Shown: positions 1 to 14,198 of the stretch, one piece after another
Layout: each line of letters opens with the position of its first letter
How positions within the stretch are numbered: the stretch's first letter is position 1
Source of the DNA: Aestuariivita sp.
GTDB taxonomy: Bacteria > Pseudomonadota > Alphaproteobacteria > Rhodobacterales > Rhodobacteraceae
Reading direction: 5' to 3'
Length of the DNA stretch: 64,000 bases
Assembly: GCA_018401465.1 (NCBI GenBank)
Contig: JAGYKE010000004.1
Location: 496,001 to 560,000, forward strand
Made by a program: the position numbers and the translations under genes
The notes under the pieces: generated by a model
Database searches by the model: none
What the model was told of the DNA's origin: nothing
The model's input: the letters and a program-made list of their open reading frames with translations, nothing else

Positions 1-570
1 GCCTTCGCCCCACTTCTTGTTCAGCTTGTATTCGAGATAGCGCACCATCTGTTCGGGTTCGTCGACCCACATGTCGGTCACCTCGCCGACGATTTCGCCG
101 TCGCCCGACACCACCGGCATGCCGCGCGGATCGGCGCCGGCGGAAACGGCGAAGGCGTCGTTTCTGGACATCGGCACGATCTTGGGATGGCCATGCCCGT
201 CGAGTTCGGGTTCGTCGCGGCGCGGCGCCCAGGATGCGGGGCCGACCCCGTCAAGCATCGGGTCCCCGGTGGGTTCGAGCGGATAACCGTTGGCGGCGTT
301 CGTCCTGCGCAGCGGCAGGTCCGGACGTTCAGGCGCCTGACCGCTCGGAACCGTCACTTCGCCGCGCCCATGGGGCAGCTTGAACGTCTTGTCTTCCGGC
401 AGCGGGAACAGCCCGGGGTTCGACGACTTGTTGCCGTCGTCGTCTTCCAGCGGATAGCCTTCGCGCATGTTCTCGCGCTGGATGTAGTAGAGCAGGAGCG
501 CGAAGAACGCATAGAACAGCCACAGCGTCGAAGCCGCCAGGTCGAACTCTCCGAAGAATGGTTCTGTCAT
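1..570 (-). CDS. puhA: Photosynthetic reaction centre H subunit PuhA (C-terminus cut by window edge)
   Basis: Encodes the H subunit that caps the cytoplasmic face of the photosynthetic reaction centre and tunes proton and electron transfer to quinone B. The first 190 residues are present; the family is about 255 residues, so the C-terminus lies beyond base 1. An N-terminal membrane helix (about residues 10-30, ending in YYIQREN) precedes the acidic cytoplasmic stretch GYPLEDDDGN typical of the family. The ATG at 570 has an AGGAGG ribosome site. It follows lhaA by 24 bases and is the last visible gene of the leftward bch operon, the usual bchM-lhaA-puhA order. Confidence 0.97.
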   Translation of the reverse strand, partial: MTEPFFGEFDLAASTLWLFYAFFALLLYYIQRENMREGYPLEDDDGNKSSNPGLFPLPEDKTFKLPHGRGEVTVPSGQAPERPDLPLRRTNAANGYPLEPTGDPMLDGVGPASWAPRRDEPELDGHGHPKIVPMSRNDAFAVSAGADPRGMPVVSGDGEIVGEVTDMWVDEPEQMVRYLEYKLNKKWGEG

Positions 571-594
571 GGTGATGTCCCTCCTTGTGGACAG

Positions 595-2028
595 TCAGGT
601 CGGAAACTCGGCCAGTCCCAGTCTGGTCGGTCCGGTCGCGGTGGATTGAGAAATGCCCGATGTGCGGACCAGCGGCCCCAGCACGGCAAGCGTGACGAAA
701 AGAAGTCCGATTTCGGCGTGATAGACGAAGGAATAGCCCGTCGCCGGTGTCGCCAGGCCTTCGCCTAGCACACCGGTCATGGCCAGCGCGCCGACACTGT
801 CGCGCAGGGCACCGCCCAGCGCGATCGCGATTCCGGCGGCGGTCGCTTGCGCGGCGCCCCAGGCGCCAAGTGCGAGACCGCGGCCCGCCATGCCCTTTGC
901 AGGCATGGACATGGCCGCTATCAGCGTCGAGACCGCGAAGAGACCGCCGCCGAACCCGATGAGGCCCGCACCCGCAAAGAACAGGGGTGCCGAGTTCATC
1001 GGAGCCGCGAAAATCACAGTGGAAAAGGCCCAGACCCCGGCCAGCACGCCCATCGCGGCCAGACGGTAGGCGTTCGAGCCACGGTTGAGCCGCTGCCCGG
1101 CATAGGCGAAGCCCGCCAGCGCGCCCAAGGCCCACATGGCGGTCAACAGCGTCGTGGACGACACCGACAGGCCGAGGATCTCGCCGCCATAGGGTTCCAG
1201 CAGCACATCCTGCATGCTGAAGGCCATGGTGCCGAGGAAGACCACGACCAGAAGCCGCCCGGCCTGACCGCCTGCCATGAAATCGGCCCAGGCGTCGGAA
1301 AAGCGCGGGCGCGGGGCCTCGCGTTCCGCACGCGTCATGGGGCGGACCTTTTCCTGTTTCCAGAGCGCCATCAGGTTCAGCGCCACCCCGACGACGGCGG
1401 CGCCCTGCACCACGCGGATGAGCCGCAGATCGGAATAATCCGACAGAAGCGCGCCGACGATGACCGCGGACACACCCATGCCCACAAGGAACATAACGTA
1501 AAGAAGCGCCACGACCCGCGGGCGGGTTTCGTCCGTCGCCCGGTCGCTGGCCAGCGCAAGGCCCGCGGTCTGCGTCATGTGCAGGCCCAGCCCCGTCATC
1601 AGGAAGGCCAGCGCCGCAAGGACCTGACCGGCGAAAGGAACCGCGTGGACCACATCGCCGCCCAGCACCAGAAGCGCGAAAGGCATGATCGCGAGGCCCC
1701 CGAACTGCCAGAGCGATCCGAACCAGATATAGGGCACCCGCTTCCAGCCGATGGCGGAGCGGTGCGTGTCGGACCGGAAGCCCAGCAGCGCGCGGAACGG
1801 CGCGATCAGCACCGGCAGCGCGATCATGGTGGCCACGATCATCGCAGGCACGCTGAGTTCCACGATCATCACGCGGTTCAGCGTGCCCAACAGCAGGACC
1901 GTGGCCATGCCGACCGACACCTGGAACAGCGACAGGCGCAAAAGCTGACCCATGGGCAGCCCCACGCTCGCCGCGTCGGCGAAGGGGAGCGCCCTGAGAG
2001 ACAGCATCTTGAGCCGCGCCTGCATCAT
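595..2028 (-). CDS. lhaA: PucC-family light-harvesting assembly protein LhaA
   Basis: A 477-residue polytopic membrane protein of the BCD/PucC branch of the major facilitator superfamily, with about twelve hydrophobic segments. In Rhodobacter this position (between bchM and puhA) holds LhaA, needed for light-harvesting complex 1 assembly and possibly for bacteriochlorophyll delivery. The conserved block LNRVMIVELSVPA near residue 50 and GFRSDTHRS near residue 85 are typical of the family. The ATG at 2028 overlaps the bchM stop, so translation is probably coupled. A second, divergent PucC-family member lies at 14195-15487. The function is known for relatives; the transported or handled ligand is inference. 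Confidence 0.93.
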   Translation of the reverse strand: MMQARLKMLSLRALPFADAASVGLPMGQLLRLSLFQVSVGMATVLLLGTLNRVMIVELSVPAMIVATMIALPVLIAPFRALLGFRSDTHRSAIGWKRVPYIWFGSLWQFGGLAIMPFALLVLGGDVVHAVPFAGQVLAALAFLMTGLGLHMTQTAGLALASDRATDETRPRVVALLYVMFLVGMGVSAVIVGALLSDYSDLRLIRVVQGAAVVGVALNLMALWKQEKVRPMTRAEREAPRPRFSDAWADFMAGGQAGRLLVVVFLGTMAFSMQDVLLEPYGGEILGLSVSSTTLLTAMWALGALAGFAYAGQRLNRGSNAYRLAAMGVLAGVWAFSTVIFAAPMNSAPLFFAGAGLIGFGGGLFAVSTLIAAMSMPAKGMAGRGLALGAWGAAQATAAGIAIALGGALRDSVGALAMTGVLGEGLATPATGYSFVYHAEIGLLFVTLAVLGPLVRTSGISQSTATGPTRLGLAEFPT

Positions 2029-2707
2029 CCGCGCAACTCCATCGCCTGACTGATGTAGAAGCCGCTGGTGATCTGGCCGACCGGCGACAGCCGCCGCGCC
2101 ACGCCCTGCGCCGCCACATCGCGCGCGAGTCGCACGGGATCATGCGGGATCATCACGGGCGACCGGTCGGATTGCGGGAACAGCTTGCCCACATACCACA
2201 TCCCCATGAGAAGCGTCGTGCGCGGCGCGACCGTGAAGACAACAGACCCCGACGTGCGGGGTTCGAGCCGCTTGAGCGCGCGGCCAATATCGGCGCCGGT
2301 GTAGTAGATCAGGCTGTCCATCGCGACGACGTGGTCGAAGGACCCGTGCGCGTCATCCAGCATGTCGCCCGACACGAAGCGCACCTGCGGCGCGAGATCG
2401 TCGGGCAGGCGGCGGCGGGCGATGTCGACAAGGTTGGGGGAGATATCGCAGGCCAGAACCTCGGCCCCGCGCGCGGCGAGTTCGACCGTCATCTGCCCTG
2501 CACCGCAGCCCGCATCGAGAACCCGCGCGCCGCGCAGGTCCTGGGGCAGGCGCGACAGAATCAGCGCACGCATGCGGTCGCGGCCCGCGCGCACGGTGGC
2601 GCGCACCTTCGATACCGGCGCGTCGCTGGTCAGGCGTTCCCAGGTGCGGGTCGCGGTCTTGTCGAAATAGGTCTCGACCCGCGACAGGGTCTGGTCATAG
2701 GCGCCCA

Positions 2708-2708
<1 letters not shown>
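2025..2708 (-). CDS. bchM: Magnesium-protoporphyrin IX O-methyltransferase BchM
   Basis: Methylates the C13 propionate of Mg-protoporphyrin IX using S-adenosylmethionine, the step after Mg insertion in bacteriochlorophyll synthesis. The 227-residue protein carries the class I methyltransferase motif VLDAGCGAGQM (about residues 63-73) and the acidic motif LACDIS. The N-terminus YFDKTATRTWERLTSD is a BchM signature. The chosen start is ATG 2708, which overlaps the bchL stop by one base; a TTG just upstream in frame is less likely. It sits between bchL and lhaA in the leftward operon. Confidence 0.96.
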
Positions 2709-3715
<1,007 letters not shown>

Positions 3716-3746
3716 TCAGGTTTCAGGTATGTGTTCGGACGGAGGG

Positions 3747-6700
3747 TCATTGCGCTGCGATCCCTTCCATCCGGTCTTCCAGCGCGTCCGCCGCATCCTG
3801 CAGCGCGGCGAGCGTTTCGGCATCGGGCTGCCAGTACTTGCGGTCGGACGCTTCGAGCAGGCGGTTCGCCATCCGGCTCGACGCCGTGGGGTTCAGCGCC
3901 GCCAGACGTTCGCGCATGCTTTCGTCCAGGACGAAGGTTTCGCTGATGCGCTGATAGACCCAAGGGTCGACCTGACCGGTCGTGGCCGACCAGCCCATCG
4001 TGTTGGTCACATGCGCCTCGATCTGGCGGACGCCTTCGGCGCCGTGCTTCAGCAGACCCTCGAAGAACTTCGGATTCAGCGACCGCGACCGCGTTTCCAG
4101 CGCGACCTGATCGCGCAGCGTGCGCACCTTGGCGGCACCCCGGGTCTGGTCGCCGATATAGATCGCGGCGTCCTCTCCCTTGGCGCGCTTCACCGCGCGG
4201 GCGATGCCGCCCAGCGTGTCGAAGTAATGATCGACCGAGGTGACCCCAAGTTCGACGCTTTCGAGGTTCTGATAGGCGAGGTCCACATCCGCCAGCGCCT
4301 GCTGCAGGAGCTTGGGGTTCGCCGCCCCCTTGCCGTCGACGCCATAGGCGAAGCTCTTGCGCGCCTGATAGGCGTCGGCGAGTTCGTCCTCGTCCCCGAA
4401 GGCGCTGGAATCCACAAGCTGGTTGACGTTCGACCCATAGGCGCCTTCGGCGTTGGAAAAGACGCGCAGTGCGGCGGTCTTCAGATCCACCCCCATCTGC
4501 GCGGCATAGGCCAGCGCATGGGCGCGGATGAAGTTCTGCTCCACCGGCTCGTCCGCCTCGGCCGCCTTCAGCGCGGCTTCGGCCAGCATCCGGGTCTGCA
4601 AGGGCAGCAGGTCGCGGAAGATGCCCGACAGCGTCATGATCACGTCGATGCGCGGGCGACCCAGCACCCCGAGCGGGATCAGGTCGGCCCCGGCAAGCCG
4701 CCCGAAACTGTCGAAACGCGGCTTTGCGCCGATCAGCGCCAGCGCCTGACCGATCGGTCCGCCGTCCGACTTGATGTTGTCCGACCCCCAGAGAACCAGC
4801 GCCACCGTGCGCGGCATCACCGGATGGGTATCAAGCAGAAGCTGCGCCTGCTTCGCCCCGTCGCGGCAGGCGAATTCGGTGGGCATGCGGAAGGGATCGA
4901 AGGCATGGATGTTGCGGCCCGTGGGCAGCACGTCCGTCGACCGGATCAGGTCGCCCCCGGGAACCGGTTCGATGTAGCGCGCGTCAAGCGCCCGCAGGAT
5001 CGCGGGGATTTCCGTGTCCTGCCGCAGCAGCGCGTCGATGCGCGCCCGCGTCTCTGCATCGACGCCCTTGATCAGGGCCAGGTAATCGGCGCGTTCGGCG
5101 TCGGAATAGGGCTGGCCCACGATGTGCAGCCCGTCGGGGATCAGCGCGTCTTCCGTCTCCAGCAACTTCAGCCAGAGCTGCATGGGCGGCGTGCCGCCCA
5201 TGTCGACCGCTGCGGCCTGTTCGGCGATCAGCGCCTCGAGTTCGATGCGGTGATTGTCGCCCGGTGCCATGCCGCGCCAGCGCGTCAGGCTGTCCTTGAG
5301 TTCGGCAAGCCCCTTGTACAGGCCCGACTGCGCCAAGGGTGGCGTCAGGTGGGTGATCGTCACTGCCCCCGATCGCCGCTTGGCCAGCGATGCCTCGGAC
5401 GGGTTGTTCGAGGCATAGAGATAGATGTTCGGCATCTCGCCGATGAGCCGGTCTGGCCAGTCATGCGCGCCCATGCCCGCCTGCTTGCCCGGCATGAATT
5501 CAAGCGCGCCATGCATCCCGAAATGCAGCACCGCATCGGCGGACCAAGTGTCGCGGATCCACATGTAGAACTGAACGAAAGCGTGCGTGGGGGCGAAGCC
5601 ACGCTCGAACAGCAGGCGCATCGGGTCGCCTTCGTAGCCGAAGGTGGGCTGCACCCCGACGAAGACATTGCCGAATTCGCGGCCCAGCACAAAGACACCG
5701 CGCCCGTCCGATTGCACGCGGCCGGGGGCCGGGCCCCAGACGGCCTCTATCGCCTGAAGCGGCGGAGTGTTGGCGACGATGTAGTCGGCACCGACATGGG
5801 CGGCAACATTCGCCTCCTGTCCATATTGGGCGGCATTGCCTTTCAGCACCGCCTCGCGCAGGGCATCGACGCTTTCGGGCACGTCGAGCGTATAGCCGCG
5901 CGCCTTCATCGCCCGCAGGGTGTTGAACAGGCTCTCGAACACGCTGAGATAAGCCGCCGTGCCCACCGCGCCCGCGTTCGGCGGAAACCCGAACAGCACG
6001 ATCGCGATCTTCTTCTGCGCCATCTCGCGCCGCCGAAGCCGTCCCAGCCGCAGCGCCTTTTCGGTGAGGCTTTCGATGCGTTCGATGCAGGGCACCATCG
6101 ACTTGGCCCCGTTCTTGCAGGGGCATTTGTAGGCGCAGCCGTTGCAGCCTTCGGGCCCAAGCCGCCCGCCAAAGACCGTGGGGCTGGCCGCGCCGTCGAT
6201 CTCGGGCAGGGCGACAAGCATGGTCGTCTCGATCGGGCCAAGGCCCTGCGGGCTGGCCGACCACTGGCCCAGCGTCTGGAATTCCAGAGGATGCGCCGCG
6301 ATGTAAGGCACATCCAGCGCGCGCAGCGTATCGACCGCCGCCTTGCTGTCGTTATAGGCAGGCCCGCCCACCAGAGAGAACCCGGTCAGCGACACCAGAA
6401 CGTCGATCCGGCTGCCGCCTTCACCCCGGAAGTAGGCCTCGATGGCGGGCCGCCCGTCGAGCCCACCTGCGAAGGCCGGAAGGACGCGGACGCCCTTGGC
6501 CTCGAAGGCACGGATGACGGCGTCGTAATGCGCGGTGTCTGACGACAGGACATAGGACCGCATCATCAGCAGACCTACGGTAGCAACCGGTGCCTTCGGC
6601 GAAGGCAGCTTCGCGGGATCGGTGGTGATCCGTTCCTTCAGGTCGGGGTGATAGAGGCCCACATCCGGGTAATCGACGGGCGCCGCCGCCTCGGGCGCGG

Positions 6701-7308
6701 CCTTCCAGGATGTGTTCTTGGCATAGCGGTTCACGAGGAAGCGCACCATCGCCTCCACGTTGTCGTCCGACCCGCCCAGCCAGTACTGCATGGTCAGGAA
6801 CCACGCGCGCAGGTCCTGCGCCTTGCCGGGGATGAAGCGCAGGATGCGCGGCAGGCGGCGTAGCAGCGCCATGTTCTTTTCGCCGGAATTCGACGACGGC
6901 TTCGACGACCCGCGCAGCTTCTTCAACAGCGCCATCATGCCGGAGGCGGGCGCCATCATGTCGAGGCTGCCCATCTTCGTCAGCTTGACGACCGAGGCAT
7001 CGGCCACGACCCCGATCATCGCGTCGCAGGCCGGGCGGCGGCGCTGCAGCGCGGGCAGGATGCGGGCGACGTGTTCTTCCAGAAACAGCAGGTTCGCCAC
7101 GACGATATCGGCGTTCAGAACCGCCTCTTCCGCTCTCTCGAAGGATCCCGGCGTTTCGCCCCATTCGGCGGCAGCGTGGACCGACAGCGACAATCCCGGA
7201 TAATCGCGGGCGAGCTTGGCCATCGCGCGTTCCGCCGGACCGGCCGCATGGCTGTCCAGCGTGACGATCACCACACGGTAGCCGGGCAACCGGCCGGTTA
7301 TGGCGCCA

Positions 7309-7319
<11 letters not shown>
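3747..7319 (-). CDS. bchH: Magnesium chelatase subunit H (BchH)
   Basis: The large porphyrin-binding subunit of magnesium chelatase, which works with BchI and BchD (not in this window) to insert Mg into protoporphyrin IX, the first step committed to bacteriochlorophyll. At 1190 residues it has full family length. The N-terminal [13 protein letters not shown] and the region with the cysteine-rich motif [12 protein letters not shown], then the cobalamin-synthase-type CobN fold with [13 protein letters not shown], identify it. The ATG at 7319 overlaps the bchB 3' end by 11 bases. It is the longest gene in the window. Confidence 0.97.
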
Positions 7320-10651
<3,332 letters not shown>

Positions 10652-10692
10652 GGCCGACTCCCCCTCTCGGTTTGGCTTTCACCTTGTGGAAG

Positions 10693-10720
10693 GTTATCGC
10701 CGCCCCAAGCCGAGTGTCAA
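10693..10720 (-). promoter_or_regulatory. Predicted sigma-70-type promoter of bchF
   Basis: On the minus strand TTGACA (10720-10715) is a perfect -35 element, followed after 16 bases by GATAAC (10698-10693), a 4/6 match to the -10 element. Transcription would begin near 10686, about 35 bases before the TTG start of bchF. The -35 element lies inside PpsR box 1, so repressor binding would block RNA polymerase. Confidence 0.6.
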
Positions 10721-10732
10721 TTAAAACTTACA
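10715..10732. promoter_or_regulatory. PpsR/CrtJ operator, box 1
   Basis: TGTCAATTAAAACTTACA matches the TGT-N12-ACA palindrome bound by PpsR/CrtJ. It overlaps the bchF -35 element. It pairs with box 2 at 10859, about 144 bp away, the kind of two-site layout at which CrtJ is known to bind cooperatively. PpsR is encoded 1 kb downstream. Confidence 0.82.
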
Positions 10733-10858
10733 CTTGAAGCTGCGCTGGCGTAAGGTGAATTTGACGCAGATTTCGATGCTGAATTTACAGTCATTTTCCA
10801 GTTTTTACGCGGATTTCCGCTGCTTTCTGTGGAAATCTGAGGGGGTAACGACAGAAAG

Positions 10859-10876
10859 TGTCAATTTGCTTTGACA
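10859..10876. promoter_or_regulatory. PpsR/CrtJ operator, box 2
   Basis: TGTCAATTTGCTTTGACA is a strong TGT-N12-ACA site with extended symmetric arms (TGTCA/TGACA). It lies 91 bp before the preferred ppaA start and 208 bp before the bchF start, so it could repress ppaA-ppsR, bchF or both. The right arm contains TTGACA on the plus strand, a possible -35 element, but no good -10 is seen downstream. Confidence 0.8.
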
Positions 10877-10966
10877 TCCAGATTCAACGCATGGACAGTG
10901 GAGGGGCGCGCGGCGACTCGGGTTATTGCGTCGGACTGCGCGCAACGCCGGAAGCGGGATCACGAC

Positions 10967-11755
10967 ATGGCGCATGATGGTCTGAAAGTGCAGGAGTCGA
11001 TCCGGGGTCTGAGCGCAGTCGGCAGCCTCGCGATTGAGGTCGTGTCGGTCCTCAATGCACGGCAGGGCCGGGTCCAGCGGGGGGTGCCCCGCCCCTATAT
11101 CGGCGCGATCTTGGAAAAACGGGTCATCAGCCGGGCCAGTTTCGATGCGCGCGCCACGCTTGAAGAACTGCGCGCATTCCGCCTGACCGACGAAGAGATC
11201 ATCGACCAATACATCCCCGCCGCCGCGGTCTCGATCGGTCACAAGTGGTCGGTGAGTGAACTGAGTTTCGCCGAGGTCACAGTCGCCACCGTGCGCTTGC
11301 AAAGCCTGCTGAGCGAGGCCGCGCATTCCGATCCCAACGGCGACGCGCTGGCGCAAGATACGCTCGAATGCCTTATGGTGACTCTCGAGGGAGACCAGCA
11401 CACCTTGGGCAGCTTTGTGGCGGCCACGCAGTTGCGCCGCCGGGGCGTCGTGGTCGAGATGAGCTGCGGCGAACCCGTCGCCGAGATCCGCGCCCGGATC
11501 GCCGAACGCACCTTTGACGTGGTCATGTTCTCGTCCTCGCGTGAGCGCGACCTTGATTCAATTGCACAAATCGTTAAATACGTGCGTCAGCGAGGTTCGA
11601 CGACACCCGTATTCGCCCTCGGCGGGATCGTATGCAGCGCCGTTCGGGGCCTCGACCGGCTGACGGGTGTCGACATAGTGACATCCGACATTGACGAGGT
11701 GTTGTCTTATTGCGGGCAAAGGTCGAACCACAGTCTGATGCGGGCGGTGCGATGA
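10967..11755 (+). CDS. ppaA: Cobalamin-binding PpsR antirepressor PpaA/AerR
   Basis: A B12-binding regulator that in Rhodobacter modulates PpsR/CrtJ in response to light through adenosyl- or hydroxocobalamin. The 262-residue protein (from ATG 10967) has a helical N-terminal half containing HKWSVSELSFAEVT (about 92-106) and a cobalamin-binding Rossmann half with DQHTLG (143-148); His145 matches the lower-ligand position of R. capsulatus AerR. The frame stays open upstream with a GTG at 10898, so a longer isoform is possible, although no clear ribosome site precedes it. It ends in an ATGA overlap with ppsR. Confidence 0.92.
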   Translation: MAHDGLKVQESIRGLSAVGSLAIEVVSVLNARQGRVQRGVPRPYIGAILEKRVISRASFDARATLEELRAFRLTDEEIIDQYIPAAAVSIGHKWSVSELSFAEVTVATVRLQSLLSEAAHSDPNGDALAQDTLECLMVTLEGDQHTLGSFVAATQLRRRGVVVEMSCGEPVAEIRARIAERTFDVVMFSSSRERDLDSIAQIVKYVRQRGSTTPVFALGGIVCSAVRGLDRLTGVDIVTSDIDEVLSYCGQRSNHSLMRAVR

Positions 11756-13170
11756 CCGCACGCCCTCAGGCCTTTGGAACAGGTGAGACCGCGGCGCACC
11801 TGACCCCAGCGGTTGTGCGCGATGTCGTGCTTGTGGCATCGGATATCACGCTGCATATCGACGAGAACGCCGTCATCCTTTCTGTCATGCTGAACAGCCG
11901 ATCCGACGGGTTCGGCAATCTCGATCACTGGACGGGGCGTCCCATCACCGATTTCCTGACCGAGGAAAGCATCACCAAGTTCGAAGAGGCGCATGCGACC
12001 TTTCTGGCGGGCGGCGATCTCCGCAAGCAGTTCGAGATGAACCACCACGACAACGCGTCGTGGGAATTTCCGGTGCGCTATGCCTTCGTGCGGCTGGGCG
12101 AGAGCGATGATGCCTTGCTGGTCGGGCGCGACCTGCGCCCTGTCGCCGAAGCCCAGCAGCAGCTGGTGCAGGCGCAGATCGCGCTGGAAAAGGGATACGA
12201 GGCGCGGCGCGAATTCGATGCGCGCTACCGCGTGCTTCTCAACAGCGTCCGCGAGGCGGTGGTGTTCGTGTCGGTGCGCGACGGCCGGGTGAAGGACCTT
12301 AATGATCCCGCCGCGGCCCTTCTGGGGATGGGGCGCGAACAATTGTCAGGCGCGCCCTTCGTCAACGCCTTCAAGGATCGCAGTTCGGGCGAATTGATCG
12401 AAAGCCTGCTCAATGCCTCGATCGCAGATGGCGAACAGGGCCTGACCGTGCCCAGCCTGACGGGACGGCGCCAGTTGCGCATTCGCCCCACCGTGTTCCG
12501 CGCCGCGGGCGAACGGATCGTCCTGTGCCGGATCGAAGCGGTGGGCGACGACCAGACGGGTGATGACGCGCTGACCGGCGGTCTGGTCGCGCTGTTCCGC
12601 GACGGCAGCGACGCGATCTTGTTCACCGACGCCAAGGGTGTGGTCACCGCGGCGAACGACGCGTTCCTCGAACTGGTCGATGCCGCCCATGCGTCGAGCG
12701 TGAAGGGCCGGTCGCTGGCCGACTTCCTGCATCGCGGTCAGATCGACCTGAGCATGCTGCTCGACAATTCCAAGCGCAGCGGACAGATGCGCATCTATTC
12801 CACCAAGCTGGTCAACGATTATGGATCGCGCCTGTCGGCAGAGATTTCGGCGGCTTGGATCACGACCGGCGCGCAACCCGTCGCGGCCTTCATCATCCGC
12901 GATGTGAGCCGGGTCGAAGCCGTGCGCCAGCCCGCCGCCGCCGGATCCGAGGAATCGAGCCGGAACGTGATGGAACTGGTCGGGTCGGCGACGCTGAAGG
13001 AAATCGTCGCCGAAACCACCGACGTGGTGGAAAAGATGTGCATCGAGACCGCGGTGAACCTGACGCGCAACAACCGCGTCGCCGCGGCCGAGATGCTGGG
13101 CCTGTCGCGGCAGAGCCTTTACGTCAAGCTGCGCAAGTATGGCCTTCTGAACAAGGGCCATGACCGCTGA
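11752..13170 (+). CDS. ppsR: Redox-responsive photosynthesis repressor PpsR/CrtJ
   Basis: Transcriptional repressor of photosystem genes under oxic conditions. The 472-residue protein has an N-terminal region, PAS-like repeats (roughly 20-130, 155-265 and 280-390) and a C-terminal Fis-type helix-turn-helix (about 430-470, NNRVAAAEMLGLSRQSLYVK). Two cysteines, C259 (IVLCR) and C430 (EKMCIE), correspond to C251 and C424 of R. sphaeroides PpsR, the pair implicated in redox sensing; the second sits just before the DNA-binding helices. The ATG at 11752 overlaps the ppaA stop, so both are co-translated. Its own recognition sites occur at three places in the window. Confidence 0.96.
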   Translation: MTARPQAFGTGETAAHLTPAVVRDVVLVASDITLHIDENAVILSVMLNSRSDGFGNLDHWTGRPITDFLTEESITKFEEAHATFLAGGDLRKQFEMNHHDNASWEFPVRYAFVRLGESDDALLVGRDLRPVAEAQQQLVQAQIALEKGYEARREFDARYRVLLNSVREAVVFVSVRDGRVKDLNDPAAALLGMGREQLSGAPFVNAFKDRSSGELIESLLNASIADGEQGLTVPSLTGRRQLRIRPTVFRAAGERIVLCRIEAVGDDQTGDDALTGGLVALFRDGSDAILFTDAKGVVTAANDAFLELVDAAHASSVKGRSLADFLHRGQIDLSMLLDNSKRSGQMRIYSTKLVNDYGSRLSAEISAAWITTGAQPVAAFIIRDVSRVEAVRQPAAAGSEESSRNVMELVGSATLKEIVAETTDVVEKMCIETAVNLTRNNRVAAAEMLGLSRQSLYVKLRKYGLLNKGHDR

Positions 13171-13273
13171 GGCGGTCGCGCCCTTCCCATCCCCGGACCA
13201 TGTGACAAACCGGCCGCCGATGCGGCGGATTGGCCGTTTCTTCCTCTCAGTAATCGCTTGCGCCGACTCAATG

Positions 13274-13291
13274 TGTCAGTAATAGTTTACA
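13274..13291. promoter_or_regulatory. PpsR/CrtJ operator, box 3, abutting the bchG start codon
   Basis: TGTCAGTAATAGTTTACA fits TGT-N12-ACA and is flanked by one further complementary pair (GTGT...ACAC). It ends one base before the bchG ATG at 13293. There is no ribosome-binding sequence between box and start codon. Repressor bound here would cover any transcription start of bchG. Confidence 0.78.
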
Positions 13292-13292
13292 C

Positions 13293-14198
13293 ATGACTGT
13301 CAGCGAAATGATACCAGTCCGTCGATGGCCTCAGCCCGCAGCGATGCTGCGGCTGATCAAGCCGATCACGTGGTTTCCGCCGATGTGGGCCTATCTCTGC
13401 GGCGCGGTGTCGTCGGGCGTGTCGCCCGCCGGTCAGTGGCCGCTGGTCTTCCTGGGGATGATCCTGGCCGGTCCCATCGTCTGCGGCATGAGCCAAGCGG
13501 CGAACGACTGGTGCGACCGGCATGTCGACGCGATCAACGAACCTGACCGCCCGATCCCGTCCGGCCGTATCCCGGGCCGCTGGGGCCTGTGGATCGCGCT
13601 GGCCATGTCGGCGCTGTCGCTGTTCGTGGGCTGGCAGCTGGGGCCATGGGGTTTCGGCGCCACGATCCTCGGCGTGCTTGCCGCATGGGCCTATTCGGTC
13701 GAACCGATCCGCCTGAAACGGTCGGGCTGGTGGGGTCCGGGCCTTGTGGGGCTGAGCTATGAGACGCTGCCGTGGATCACGGGTGCGGCTGTCCTGAGCG
13801 CGGGCGCGCCCGCGACCCCGGTGCTGATCGTGGCACTCCTCTATGGTCTGGGCGCGCATGGGATCATGACGCTCAACGATTTCAAGGCGCTGGAAGGCGA
13901 CCGGCAGATGGGGGTCAATTCGCTGCCCGTCACGCTGGGCCCGAAACGCGCCGCGCAGGTCGCCTGTCTGGTGATGACGGTGCCGCAGGTGATCGTGATC
14001 GCGCTTCTGATGATGTGGGACCGGCCGCTGCACGCCGCCGGCGTCGCGGGCGTTCTGGCGCTGCAGTTCTGGGCGATGACGGTGATGTTCCGCGACCCCA
14101 AGGGCAAGGCGCCCTGGTACAACGGCACGGGCGTCACGCTGTACGTGTCGGGCATGATGATCACCGCTTTCGCGGTGAGGACGCTGGGGGCAGGATGA
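13293..14198 (+). CDS. bchG: Bacteriochlorophyll synthase BchG
   Basis: An integral-membrane UbiA-family prenyltransferase that esterifies bacteriochlorophyllide a with geranylgeranyl diphosphate. The 301-residue protein has both aspartate-rich motifs, NDWCDRHVDA (71-80) and NDFKALEGDR (195-204), and the family block LIKPITWFPPMWAYLCGAVSSG (21-42). The start at ATG 13293 gives the family's usual short leader before LIKPITW, but it lacks a Shine-Dalgarno sequence and directly follows a PpsR box; ATG 13308 is an alternative also lacking one. It ends in an overlap with the next gene. Confidence 0.95.
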   Translation: MTVSEMIPVRRWPQPAAMLRLIKPITWFPPMWAYLCGAVSSGVSPAGQWPLVFLGMILAGPIVCGMSQAANDWCDRHVDAINEPDRPIPSGRIPGRWGLWIALAMSALSLFVGWQLGPWGFGATILGVLAAWAYSVEPIRLKRSGWWGPGLVGLSYETLPWITGAAVLSAGAPATPVLIVALLYGLGAHGIMTLNDFKALEGDRQMGVNSLPVTLGPKRAAQVACLVMTVPQVIVIALLMMWDRPLHAAGVAGVLALQFWAMTVMFRDPKGKAPWYNGTGVTLYVSGMMITAFAVRTLGAG

